DNA from: Symploca sp. SIO2C1
GTDB lineage: Bacteria > Cyanobacteriota > Cyanobacteriia > Cyanobacteriales > Coleofasciculaceae
NCBI GenBank assembly: GCA_010692635.1
Contig: JAAHGL010000011.1
Location: 1-59,264 of the forward strand
Direction of reading: 5' to 3'
DNA length: 59,264 nt
The position numbers and the translations under genes were made by a program. The notes beneath the pieces are model-generated. The model had not been told where the DNA came from, did no database searches, and saw nothing but the letters and a program-made list of their open reading frames with translations. This document shows, piece by piece, positions 1 to 7,524 of this stretch (positions are counted from its first letter, which is position 1; every line of letters begins with the position of its first letter).

Positions 1-2
1 GT

Positions 3-377
3 GTGCCGCCTCACAATACAAGTGTTGATTGTTCATGTTGTGGGGCAAAGGTGAAGAAAACACTGAGCACCAGAACGCATAAATGTAGTAGTTGTAAGGC
101 GGTATTAGACCGGGACCATAATGCAGCAAAAAACATCTTGGTAAAAGGATTTAAGCTATTAGCTGAATATGTAAACAGTACTGTAGGGCATACAGAATCT
201 GGAGCCAAAAGCTCGAAAGCGCAGGGAGAAACTGGCCTCTGGCTCAAGAATGGAGACGCTCTTGTTTTAAGTCGGTTCGATGAACTGCGAACCAAGAACT
301 CTTGGGAATCCCCCGCTATACCTCTAACGAGGTTAGCGGAGGGAGGATGTCAATTAACTGAAGCATTTAATAACTAG
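3..377 (+). CDS. tnpB: IS200/IS605-family TnpB, C-terminal fragment (cut by window edge)
   Basis: RNA-guided nuclease of the IS605/IS607 group; only the C-terminal part is in the window. Visible are the zinc ribbon (two CxxC pairs, near residues 10-13 and 28-31) followed by the LDRDHNAAKNIL motif that carries the last catalytic Asp of the RuvC-like site. The GTG at position 3 is simply the first in-frame start in the window; the real start lies upstream. The tail after about residue 50 runs through the right end of the element, where the guide (omega/re) RNA of such elements is normally encoded. No tnpA is seen. Confident as a family call; activity cannot be judged from a fragment. Confidence 0.85.
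   Translation: MPPHNTSVDCSCCGAKVKKTLSTRTHKCSSCKAVLDRDHNAAKNILVKGFKLLAEYVNSTVGHTESGAKSSKAQGETGLWLKNGDALVLSRFDELRTKNSWESPAIPLTRLAEGGCQLTEAFNN
313..339. repeat. IS605-type right-end hairpin
   Basis: CCGCTA-t-ACCTC-TAAC-GAGGT-TAGCGG forms an 11-bp stem with one bulged base at the end of the tnpB frame. Subterminal hairpins of this kind are recognised by the Y1 transposase of IS200/IS605 elements and form the 3' part of the TnpB guide RNA. Placement directly at the tnpB 3' end supports this. Confidence 0.6.
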
Positions 378-1548
378 ACTGCACGCCAGATCTATGAGTA
401 CCCAAGATAGATAAACCTTGAATAGTAGGATGTTGGAGATATTTTAAGTTCAGAAGTGACCTCAGATAATCCCATTCAACGGCAGCAGATTCAAGATAGC
501 GAAATCCAGTACTCGGATCGAAAGATTTGCGTCCGTGAAGCATCCGTGAGTTGTTATACAGCAAACAATCTCCAGCCTGAAGTCGGAACTTGTATTGGTA
601 CTTTGGACTCCTTACATAGCTCATAAACACTGCAAAAGCCTCGTAAAAGTGCTGAGTCTGGTCAAATGGCAAGTTAATAATCATATTTTTGTAGGAGTAA
701 TAAAGGCTAACCACCTCGCCCTTGCGATCTAACTCAATAAGAGGTTTCTTGCTCCGCATTAAGTAAGAGCCGCAATCAAAATAATGCCAATAATCCACTA
801 GTATTTCTGTCAAGGTTGAGAAATTATGAAGCTTTTCTCGATGTAGATCCTCTGCCAGCTTGAAGCCATCAATAAGGATAGACTCACCTCCGGTGGTTGT
901 ATTTTCTACACAGTAAAGTGCTCCAACAAGTGGGGATGCATCGCGCGAAACTAAATCATTGTGCGGTATCAACTCATTAGATAAAGATCCCAAGTCTGAG
1001 CAGGCATACTCCGATGATGGACGAGCAGATTTAAGTATGGAGAACTTTCCATCCCTAGCATACTCATGGAGTGGTCCAATTAAGGTTAGAAGCGACTCAA
1101 AAGCCTCGTGAGGCACATTTTTAATCAGAGTAAATCCAAGCGTATAGAGCTGATTCATCCATGTCTGTTGATCGCAGTTGTTAAAATCATGCTGCTCTGG
1201 TGGATGTGCCCTCAACCAATCGCTATTCCACAGAATATATTCTGGCTCAAAGTCAGGATTCGGTTTAGGGTCATAGGCATGGTTCAGTAACCAAGAAATA
1301 GGAAACACACTTTGGTGGGGGGGATCTTCTTGCCAATCAATCACTAGGTTTTCACCGTTGAGTGTTGCAGATAGTGGTTTAGGCAAATCAGTAGATGTGC
1401 TAATGTCGTAGATTCTTTGTCCGGACCAAGAATCGCAACATTTGGCAGACAAACAATGGTGACGCAACCAAATGTAATGGAAACGCTTGTTTTCAAGCAC
1501 CAAAAAGCTATCTTGAAGATTCAGGGTAGAGGTAGTGGTACTAAGCAT
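367..1548 (-). CDS. Gamma-butyrobetaine dioxygenase-like 2-oxoglutarate/Fe(II) oxygenase
   Basis: About 393 aa. The N-terminal part has the WLRHHC...C...GQR pattern of the small zinc-binding domain (DUF971/GBBH-like N) found in gamma-butyrobetaine and trimethyllysine hydroxylases. The C-terminal TauD/TfdA domain has an HxD iron motif (IPHNDLVS), a distal iron-binding His in MLHGR and the following Arg for 2-oxoglutarate. Start chosen at the MLSTTTS methionine; the longer frame only reads through a TAAGTAA tandem repeat. It lies beside PKS-A on the same strand, so it may be a tailoring hydroxylase, or it may act on carnitine-like betaines. The substrate is not readable from sequence. Confidence 0.8.
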   Translation of the reverse strand: MLSTTTSTLNLQDSFLVLENKRFHYIWLRHHCLSAKCCDSWSGQRIYDISTSTDLPKPLSATLNGENLVIDWQEDPPHQSVFPISWLLNHAYDPKPNPDFEPEYILWNSDWLRAHPPEQHDFNNCDQQTWMNQLYTLGFTLIKNVPHEAFESLLTLIGPLHEYARDGKFSILKSARPSSEYACSDLGSLSNELIPHNDLVSRDASPLVGALYCVENTTTGGESILIDGFKLAEDLHREKLHNFSTLTEILVDYWHYFDCGSYLMRSKKPLIELDRKGEVVSLYYSYKNMIINLPFDQTQHFYEAFAVFMSYVRSPKYQYKFRLQAGDCLLYNNSRMLHGRKSFDPSTGFRYLESAAVEWDYLRSLLNLKYLQHPTIQGLSILGTHRSGVQSSY

Positions 1549-1556
1549 ATTTTTTG

Positions 1557-1633
1557 AAGTAATAAGTAATAAGTAATAAGTAATAAGTAATAAGTAATAA
1601 GTAATAAGTAATAAGTAATAAGTAATAAGTAAT
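1557..1633. repeat. Heptanucleotide tandem repeat (TAAGTAA)n
   Basis: About eleven consecutive copies of a 7-bp unit (AATAAGT) just upstream of the dioxygenase start. Heptamer arrays of this STRR type are a known feature of filamentous cyanobacterial genomes. Read in one frame the array falsely extends the dioxygenase N-terminus. Confidence 0.9.
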
Positions 1634-1759
1634 ATCAAATTCGGATAATCACTTATAATTACCTTCTACCTTGCAAACTTCTTTCTTCCCTTCTGACTTC
1701 TGACTCCTGACTCCTGACTCCTCCCTCGTTATTTATAACTATTCAACCGAACTTGATAT
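1632..1759. mobile_element. 128-bp MITE-like element, copy 1
   Basis: Bounded by inverted repeats ATATCAAATTCGG and CCGAACTTGATAT. A second 128-bp copy, same orientation and differing at only a few positions, lies at 30653-30780. The interior holds GACTCCT heptamers and no open reading frame, so mobility would need a transposase in trans. The rest of the 1760-1995 gap shows only pyrimidine-rich heptamer-like runs and nothing gene-like. Confidence 0.75.
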
Positions 1760-1995
1760 AATAAGTATTAGAGGGACAGCGCCCCAAAAAGAAGATAAGA
1801 AACAAGCAAAACTATTTTCCCTTGTAGTCTTCTCCCTTCCTGACTCCTGCCTTTTTTCTCAAGAGCCCCCAGGAAGACTTCGCGCTCCCAATTGCAATTG
1901 AGAAACAATTCTCTTCCATTAGCCATTAGCCATCAGCCATTAGCGCATGAGCATGTTTCTCAAGAGTAATAAGTCAAGAGTCATTTTTTACTCAT

Positions 1996-3906
1996 CTAAT
2001 CATCCCATTGTACACCTAATTGTTCTGCAAATTGTTTGGCAATTTCTTCGGCATCATCACTGTCTCCTAGGGTCCCGAATGGGGACACTGTTGTCTCTGT
2101 TGGGAAGGATTGTTCGGAGTCAAATATCTCGTCTTCATCCTCCTCTTCTATAAACTCTGCTATCAGATAATCGACCAACTTTTTCACAGTTGGATAGTCA
2201 AAAGTTAGTGTAGCAGGCAAACGACAGCCTAAGCTATTTTGCAAACTATTCCTCAACTCTACTGATGTCAGAGAACCCATGCCTAATTCAAAAAATCCTT
2301 CTGAGACAGAGACGACTTTCCCTTGTTGATAGCCCAAGATTTGGGAAACTTGAGACTGAACGTGAGTCACTAAAAGTTTATAGCGCTGTTCTTTTTCAGC
2401 TGCCTTGATTTGTGTCAATACATTAACTGATGTTTGCTCTTGCGCTTGCTTTTGATTAGTAGTTTTCTGGAGGTAAGTGAAGAAAGTACTTTCAGTAGGA
2501 TACTTCGACCAATCGATGGGCATTGCACCAACTTGGGGTATCTTACTGTTCAACAATTTAGCCAATAGAGATATTCCCTGATTAGGTGAGATCATACCAA
2601 AACCTATGGCATCCCAACGACTTTGCAGATTAGCATCTAATTTAGTCGCCATCCCAGAGGTAGCCCAAGGTCCCCAGTTAATGCTGACAGCAGGTAATTC
2701 CAATGCCTGCCGATGATGACAAAGGGCATCCATAAAGGCATTAGCCGCAGCATAATTTCCTTGACCTAGTGCCCCTATAACTGAGGTCATAGAGGAAAAG
2801 CAGACAAAGAAGTCTAAAGGCATGTCTTTGGTTAGTTGGTGCAAGTTCCAAGCGCCTTGAACTTTGGGAGCCATCACTTTGGAGAAGCGTTTCTGGGTTT
2901 GATCCCTGAGCATCCCATCATCTAAAACACCTGCAACATGAACCACCCCTCGCAAAGGGATATCAGTTGCGGCAATTAGCGTAGCGACGCTATCGGGTTG
3001 AGAAATATCAGCTTTAACAATCTTTACCAACGCCCCTTTCTCTTCTAATTGCCTAACTCCTGCTTGTGCTTCGGGTGATACTGCCCCTTTTCGTCCCACT
3101 AGTAACAGATGACGTGCGCCTTGTTCTACCAGGTAATTTGCTACTTGTAGTCCCAATGCCCCTAAACCACCAGTGATTAAATAACTACCTGATGAATCAA
3201 TTTCTGCTGAGTTAACAATAGTTTGAGCATCAGCACGTTGCAATCGCGCGACATAACGTTCATAATCCCGAAAAGCTACTTGCTCTTCTGTCTCTGGAAA
3301 GAGGATTTCCTCGAGGAGCATTTCGGTTTCCTTAACTTGCTGCGAACTCAGATCGATACAGACGGTTTCTAATTCAGGATGTTCTAAAACAATCACACGG
3401 GCTAAGCCCAACAATGGTGCTTGTTGTACTTGTAAGGAATTTTTTGTCACTGCTTGGGCATTATGAGTGACTAAGCATAAACGAGGCATGGTTTTTCCCC
3501 AATGATGGGGGGGAATTGCAGTTAAGGCTTGAACCAAATGCAATATGCCAGTACATAGCTCCAGTGCTGTTGTGGGAATATCGGACATCTCGGACTTTTG
3601 CTCAAGTCCCCAGAGGTAAACTATTCCACGGTAGACTGACTGCTCCTTCTTGACTATTTCCGAAAGTAGCTTCTCGAAATCTTGTGGTTCAGCAGGGTTG
3701 ATTAAATAGCGATCGCTATTTAATTTTGAAAAAGTAGACCCTTGGGAGACCAAAATACAGTGTTCGCCTTGCTGATTGAGAAGCTCAGCTAAGGTACCGC
3801 TTACTTCTCCCTCATCGCTAAAGATTAGCCAATTACCTGCTTGAGATGTTTTGTTATCCTTAGAGACACGGGGCTTGGCTGACTTGAGGGCTGAATATGA
3901 CACCAA
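1996..3906 (-). CDS. PKS-A, third fragment: ketoreductase and acyl carrier protein
   Basis: Type I PKS C-terminal part. The KR has the nucleotide-binding GGLGALG motif near residue 245, an LDD motif (VHVAGVLDDGML) typical of B-type stereochemistry, and the catalytic Ser/Tyr/Asn set in the FSSMTS...GNYAAAN region. The ACP follows near residues 545-600 with LGMGSLTSVEL: the phosphopantetheine Ser is present but the usual preceding Asp is Gly. The N-terminal 20 or so residues are out of frame with the upstream DH fragment, and the end of DH plus the start of the structural KR half are missing, so this frame is the 3' piece of a broken gene. It has no obvious ribosome binding site of its own. Confidence 0.85.
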   Translation of the reverse strand: MVSYSALKSAKPRVSKDNKTSQAGNWLIFSDEGEVSGTLAELLNQQGEHCILVSQGSTFSKLNSDRYLINPAEPQDFEKLLSEIVKKEQSVYRGIVYLWGLEQKSEMSDIPTTALELCTGILHLVQALTAIPPHHWGKTMPRLCLVTHNAQAVTKNSLQVQQAPLLGLARVIVLEHPELETVCIDLSSQQVKETEMLLEEILFPETEEQVAFRDYERYVARLQRADAQTIVNSAEIDSSGSYLITGGLGALGLQVANYLVEQGARHLLLVGRKGAVSPEAQAGVRQLEEKGALVKIVKADISQPDSVATLIAATDIPLRGVVHVAGVLDDGMLRDQTQKRFSKVMAPKVQGAWNLHQLTKDMPLDFFVCFSSMTSVIGALGQGNYAAANAFMDALCHHRQALELPAVSINWGPWATSGMATKLDANLQSRWDAIGFGMISPNQGISLLAKLLNSKIPQVGAMPIDWSKYPTESTFFTYLQKTTNQKQAQEQTSVNVLTQIKAAEKEQRYKLLVTHVQSQVSQILGYQQGKVVSVSEGFFELGMGSLTSVELRNSLQNSLGCRLPATLTFDYPTVKKLVDYLIAEFIEEEDEDEIFDSEQSFPTETTVSPFGTLGDSDDAEEIAKQFAEQLGVQWDD

Positions 3907-4805
3907 ATACTTGTTCCAGGTTGACTGAAGAAATTTAGACGCTCTAAGCCGACTAAGAAATAAGTTTTGGTATCGCTATCAGGACTATCTTCAAGGGCAG
4001 TTGCTAAAAGCTGCAAGCAACCATCTAATAGAAGCGGATGTAAGCTGTCATTGGTATTACTCTCTATCGTCTCAGGTAATGTAATCTTACCGAGCACTTC
4101 TACCGAGTCCCCCTGGGAACACCACAACTCCTCAATGGTTTGGAAGTTTGGTCCATATTCTACACCCACATCCAAGAATGTTTGGTAATAGCTGGCGATC
4201 GCAATTTCTTGGTTAACTTTTTGCTGAAGGGCAGCTAAATCTAGTCGGGCTTTTGCCGCTGGAGCTTCTACAGCCAAAAGATAACCTTGGACATGTTGCG
4301 TCCATGTTTCATGCTTATCATCTGAGTTCTTGAGGCTGAAAATCCCAAAATCATACCCTGATTGATTGGGTGTTAACACTAATTGAACCGAGGTTGTTTC
4401 TACTGCATCCAAAACAAGTGGTTGCTGCATCAGCAAGTCTTCCACAACTAAGGGTGGGTGATTATCCACCTTTCCTGAGGCAAAGATTTGCGCCCCTGCG
4501 GCTAAGACTATCTCAACATAAGCTGCGGTAGGGAAAATGACCTTCTCATAAAGACGATGATCCCCTAAATAGGCAGGGAAATCAGCCCTAACTTGACTTT
4601 CAAATACGATTTGCTGCTGCTTTAGCGCTGCACTACGAAGACGGTGACCCAAAAGCGGATGGCCAATGTTTTGTCTATTAGTATTTGGCAGAGGTTGTGT
4701 TGCTGCCACCTCGATCCAATAGCGTTCTCGCTGCCAAGGATAGGTGGGTAAAGCAATTGGACTGTAGCCAGAGTCACGATGGTAGTCCTCCCAATCGATC
4801 GCCAC
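3825..4805 (-). CDS. PKS-A, second fragment: post-AT linker and dehydratase
   Basis: Starts within the post-AT linker ([15 protein letters not shown], then [12 protein letters not shown]) and continues into a PKS dehydratase: an HxxxxxxxxP motif ([10 protein letters not shown], with Glu where Gly is usual) and the second-half catalytic Asp in LDGCLQ. The reading frame then runs out of register at SIWCHIQPS, and its last 30 or so residues overlap the KR fragment in another frame. It also overlaps the KS-AT fragment by 32 bp in a different frame. This is best read as the middle of one decayed KS-AT-DH-KR-ACP gene and not as a separate protein. Confidence 0.8.
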   Translation of the reverse strand: MAIDWEDYHRDSGYSPIALPTYPWQRERYWIEVAATQPLPNTNRQNIGHPLLGHRLRSAALKQQQIVFESQVRADFPAYLGDHRLYEKVIFPTAAYVEIVLAAGAQIFASGKVDNHPPLVVEDLLMQQPLVLDAVETTSVQLVLTPNQSGYDFGIFSLKNSDDKHETWTQHVQGYLLAVEAPAAKARLDLAALQQKVNQEIAIASYYQTFLDVGVEYGPNFQTIEELWCSQGDSVEVLGKITLPETIESNTNDSLHPLLLDGCLQLLATALEDSPDSDTKTYFLVGLERLNFFSQPGTSIWCHIQPSSQPSPVSLRITKHLKQVIG

Positions 4806-7218
4806 ACCCTGAACATATAATTGCCCCCTTGCGAAACTCAGCCAGCATGGGCTGCATCAAATCTGAATGGAAGGCATGGGAAACCTTCAAGCGTTTGTGC
4901 TTAATGCCCTTGCGTTCTAACTTCTGCACCACAGAATCTATCGCTTCCTGTTCTCCAGAGATGACCACACTCTCAGGACCATTGATCGCTGCTATACTGA
5001 CCAAGTTGTTACCTTGAAGTGCCTCTGTTACTTGTTCAAGGGATGCTAACAGGGAAACCATTTCTCCCTTAGTCGGCAGTTGTTGCATCAAGCGTCCTCT
5101 GGCAGCCATGAGTTTCAAGCCATCTTCTAAGGAGAAAATCCCCGCGATACAAGCTGCCACATATTCCCCTACACTATGACCTGTGACTGCGGTTGGTTCG
5201 ATGCCCCAAGACTTCCACATTTGGGCTAGAGCATACTCTAAGGCAAACAAAGCGGGTTGGGTATAGGCGGTTTGCTCTAGCAAAGAACTTTCATCACTCT
5301 GGTAGAGGAGTTCAAGAAGCGATCGCTTTTGATTACCAATTGTCTGTAAAATATCCTGACAACGGTCTAGGGTTTGACGGAAAATTGGCTGTGTTTCGTA
5401 TAACTCCCTTCCCATGCCCAGATACTGGGAACCTTGACCAGTGAACAGGAAAGCGATTTGAGGTTGACTTTCCCTCTTGCTGCCTTGAAAATAGACGCGG
5501 GGACGCGGGGACGCGGGGACGCGGAGAGATTGATTTTTATGTATGGTGGTGAAATTTTTTTCATCGGGACTGCCTTGTAATTGGTGAGTGTTGTCCGTCT
5601 CAGCTTGATAGACTGATAACTGTTCTCTTGCCTGGGCAACTGAGTCGGCAACCACAGCCAAGCGCTCCTGGAAATGAGTGCGGCGAGTATTGGTGGTAAA
5701 ACAGATATCCGCCCACTCTAAGTTGGGATGAGTGGCTAAGTACTCTGAGTAGTTGTGAGCCATTTGCTCAAGAGCAGGTTTAGTTTTAGCACTGAGGGTA
5801 AGTAAGTGTAGGGGGTGCTGGGCAGTTTTCCCTTCACTTTTTGGTGTAACTGCTGGTGCTTCTGCAAGGATCACATGAGCATTTGTACCACTAAACCCAA
5901 AAGAACTAACTCCAGCAAACCGTTGTTGATTGACTGTTGACCAAGGTATCAATTCCCTAGGTACTTTGAGCGGTAGTTGCTCCCAAGCAATATAAGGGTT
6001 AGGTTCCTGAAAGTGTAGGTGAGGGGGAATTTGTTGATGTTGCAGACACAGAACAACTTTGATCAGACTGGCTATACCAGCCGCTGCTTCTGGGTGTCCA
6101 ATATTAGTTTTAACGGAGCCTATAGTCAAGGGTTCTTCTCTCTCGCTAAAGACGCTACCCAAAGCATTGGCTTCAATAGGATCTCCCAAGGAAGTGCCTG
6201 TACCATGAGCCTCGATATAACTGATTTCCTTCGCCTTGACACCTGCATTTTTTAGTGCTTGACGAATTACTGCTTCCTGAGAAGGACCACTCGGTACTGT
6301 CAAACCCCCACTCGCCCCATCCTGATTGATAGCAGAACCTCGAATTAAGGCTAAGATATTGTTACCATCCTCTATGGCTTGACTAAGGCGCTTCAAAACC
6401 ACCACGCCACAACCTTCACTACGGACATAGCCATTGGCACTAGCATCAAAGGTTTTACAACGACCATCTGGAGCCAGCATCCGCGCTTTTGAGAAGTTGA
6501 TACTCAGGCTCGGTGCCAGCAACAAGTTCACACCTCCAACTAAAGCTAAGTCAGATTCTCTGTTACGCAAGCTATTGAGAGCCAGATGCGTCGCCACGAG
6601 GGAAGAAGAACAAGCTGTATCCACCACCATGCTTGCTCCTCTCAAACCCAGACTATAGGACAAGCGTCCTGCTGCTGGACTCAAAAGAGTGCCTGTACCC
6701 AGGTGAGCATCAATTTGCGATCGCGCTGCCGACAAGCGCATTCCATAGTCAAAGGTGCTAATGGCTACAAATACACCCGTTGCCGTGCCAAATAGCTTTT
6801 CTGATGAATGACCACTATTTTCTAAAGCTTCAAAACTAGTTTCTAATAATAGCCGTTGCTGTGGATCAAGGGACATGGCTTCCCGAGGCGAGATGCCAAA
6901 GAAGTGAGCGTCAAATTGATCCACTTCGGACAAAAAGCCACCATAACGGCTAGACATTTTTCCTGGAGCGTCTGGATCAGGATCGTAACACTCATCAATC
7001 TTCCAGCGGTTGGCAGGGACTTCCTCAATTGCATCCACGCCATTGGAGAGCAGCTGCCAAAAAGACTCTGGATCTTTTGCACCGGGAAAACGACAACTCA
7101 TGCCAATGATAGCGATCGGTTCTGCTTTTGCTTGCTGAACAGCCTCTAATTTGGAACTTGCTTCTTCTAGAGCTTTTAGCAGCTGTATTGTTGTTGGTTT
7201 GGAGGGAGTTTGAACCAT
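4774..7218 (-). CDS. PKS-A, first fragment: ketosynthase and truncated malonyl-type acyltransferase
   Basis: Residues 1-30 are a short helical docking-like segment. The KS has Cys203 (VDTACSSSL), His338 ([12 protein letters not shown]) and His375 ([12 protein letters not shown]). The AT starts near residue 588 (FLFTGQGSQ), with Ser682 in GHSVGEY and the HAFHS motif (781-785) that usually means malonyl-CoA. At about residue 797 (MLAEFRK) the sequence jumps into the post-AT linker: the bases encode a [13 protein letters not shown]-like stretch but in the wrong frame, so roughly 110 residues of AT C-terminus are lost and a frameshift added. Residues 551-580 are a 30-residue insert. In KS-AT-DH-KR-ACP order it resembles AnaF-type modules. 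Confidence 0.88.
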   Translation of the reverse strand: MVQTPSKPTTIQLLKALEEASSKLEAVQQAKAEPIAIIGMSCRFPGAKDPESFWQLLSNGVDAIEEVPANRWKIDECYDPDPDAPGKMSSRYGGFLSEVDQFDAHFFGISPREAMSLDPQQRLLLETSFEALENSGHSSEKLFGTATGVFVAISTFDYGMRLSAARSQIDAHLGTGTLLSPAAGRLSYSLGLRGASMVVDTACSSSLVATHLALNSLRNRESDLALVGGVNLLLAPSLSINFSKARMLAPDGRCKTFDASANGYVRSEGCGVVVLKRLSQAIEDGNNILALIRGSAINQDGASGGLTVPSGPSQEAVIRQALKNAGVKAKEISYIEAHGTGTSLGDPIEANALGSVFSEREEPLTIGSVKTNIGHPEAAAGIASLIKVVLCLQHQQIPPHLHFQEPNPYIAWEQLPLKVPRELIPWSTVNQQRFAGVSSFGFSGTNAHVILAEAPAVTPKSEGKTAQHPLHLLTLSAKTKPALEQMAHNYSEYLATHPNLEWADICFTTNTRRTHFQERLAVVADSVAQAREQLSVYQAETDNTHQLQGSPDEKNFTTIHKNQSLRVPASPRPRVYFQGSKRESQPQIAFLFTGQGSQYLGMGRELYETQPIFRQTLDRCQDILQTIGNQKRSLLELLYQSDESSLLEQTAYTQPALFALEYALAQMWKSWGIEPTAVTGHSVGEYVAACIAGIFSLEDGLKLMAARGRLMQQLPTKGEMVSLLASLEQVTEALQGNNLVSIAAINGPESVVISGEQEAIDSVVQKLERKGIKHKRLKVSHAFHSDLMQPMLAEFRKGAIICSGCGDRLGGLPS
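5480..5577. repeat. 90-bp in-frame insert flanked by CTGCCTTG direct repeats (PKS-A)
   Basis: An 8-bp direct repeat CTGCCTTG (5480-5487 and 5570-5577) bounds a unit of exactly 90 bp in the KS-AT linker of PKS-A. It contains an octamer run (CGCGGGGA) and the end motif GGTGGTGAAA...TTCATCGGGA. It reads as 30 codons without a stop. The same insert sits at the homologous place in PKS-C (41753-41850), and variants occur between genes near 39125-39300 and 55090-55132. Confidence 0.8.
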
Positions 7219-7263
7219 ATTAAGTAGGGCTTGCTGAATAAGTCGTAATTTTCGGGTTTGAAT

Positions 7264-7296
7264 AGGTATTAGGTGTTAGGTGTTAGGTGTTAGGTG
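7264..7296. repeat. Heptamer repeat (TTAGGTG)n upstream of PKS-A
   Basis: Four to five TTAGGTG units in the gap 7219-7524, upstream of the PKS-A start. The same gap carries a TTGCTGAATAAGTC motif at 7230-7243, an IS-end-like sequence that recurs near 49627 and 51316, and the palindrome at 7381. No promoter can be assigned with confidence. Confidence 0.75.
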
Positions 7297-7380
7297 AGGT
7301 TTGAGGTGATTATCTATCTTGACATTCCCAGAGCAGAAGGCATTTGAGCGATTGTACCAGGATTATGGCGTAAATCCAGA

Positions 7381-7410
7381 AGTAGGGGCGCACCGACGTG
7401 CGCCCCTACT
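7381..7410. repeat. Palindrome AGTAGGGGCGCAC-CGAC-GTGCGCCCCTACT
   Basis: A perfect 13-bp inverted repeat with a 4-base loop between the TPR operon end and the PKS-A start. A variant, GGGCGCAC-GTCG-GTGCGCCC, lies at about 19850-19869 on the other side of the TPR operon. Such GTAGGGGCGCAC palindromes are frequent in cyanobacterial intergenic DNA. It could also act as a bidirectional transcription stop. Confidence 0.75.
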
Positions 7411-7524
7411 TCTTTAATGCAAGATTATGATATTGCGTTTATGTTGGGAAATTAAAACTACAGAGAATATCACTAAAATCATGGCAAATGCAACCAATCG
7501 GTAAACCTGAGCTATTTTTGTGCT

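Noticed and set aside
1557-1633. CRISPR array
   Set aside because: Units are 7 bp and uninterrupted; no repeat-spacer pattern and no cas gene in the window.
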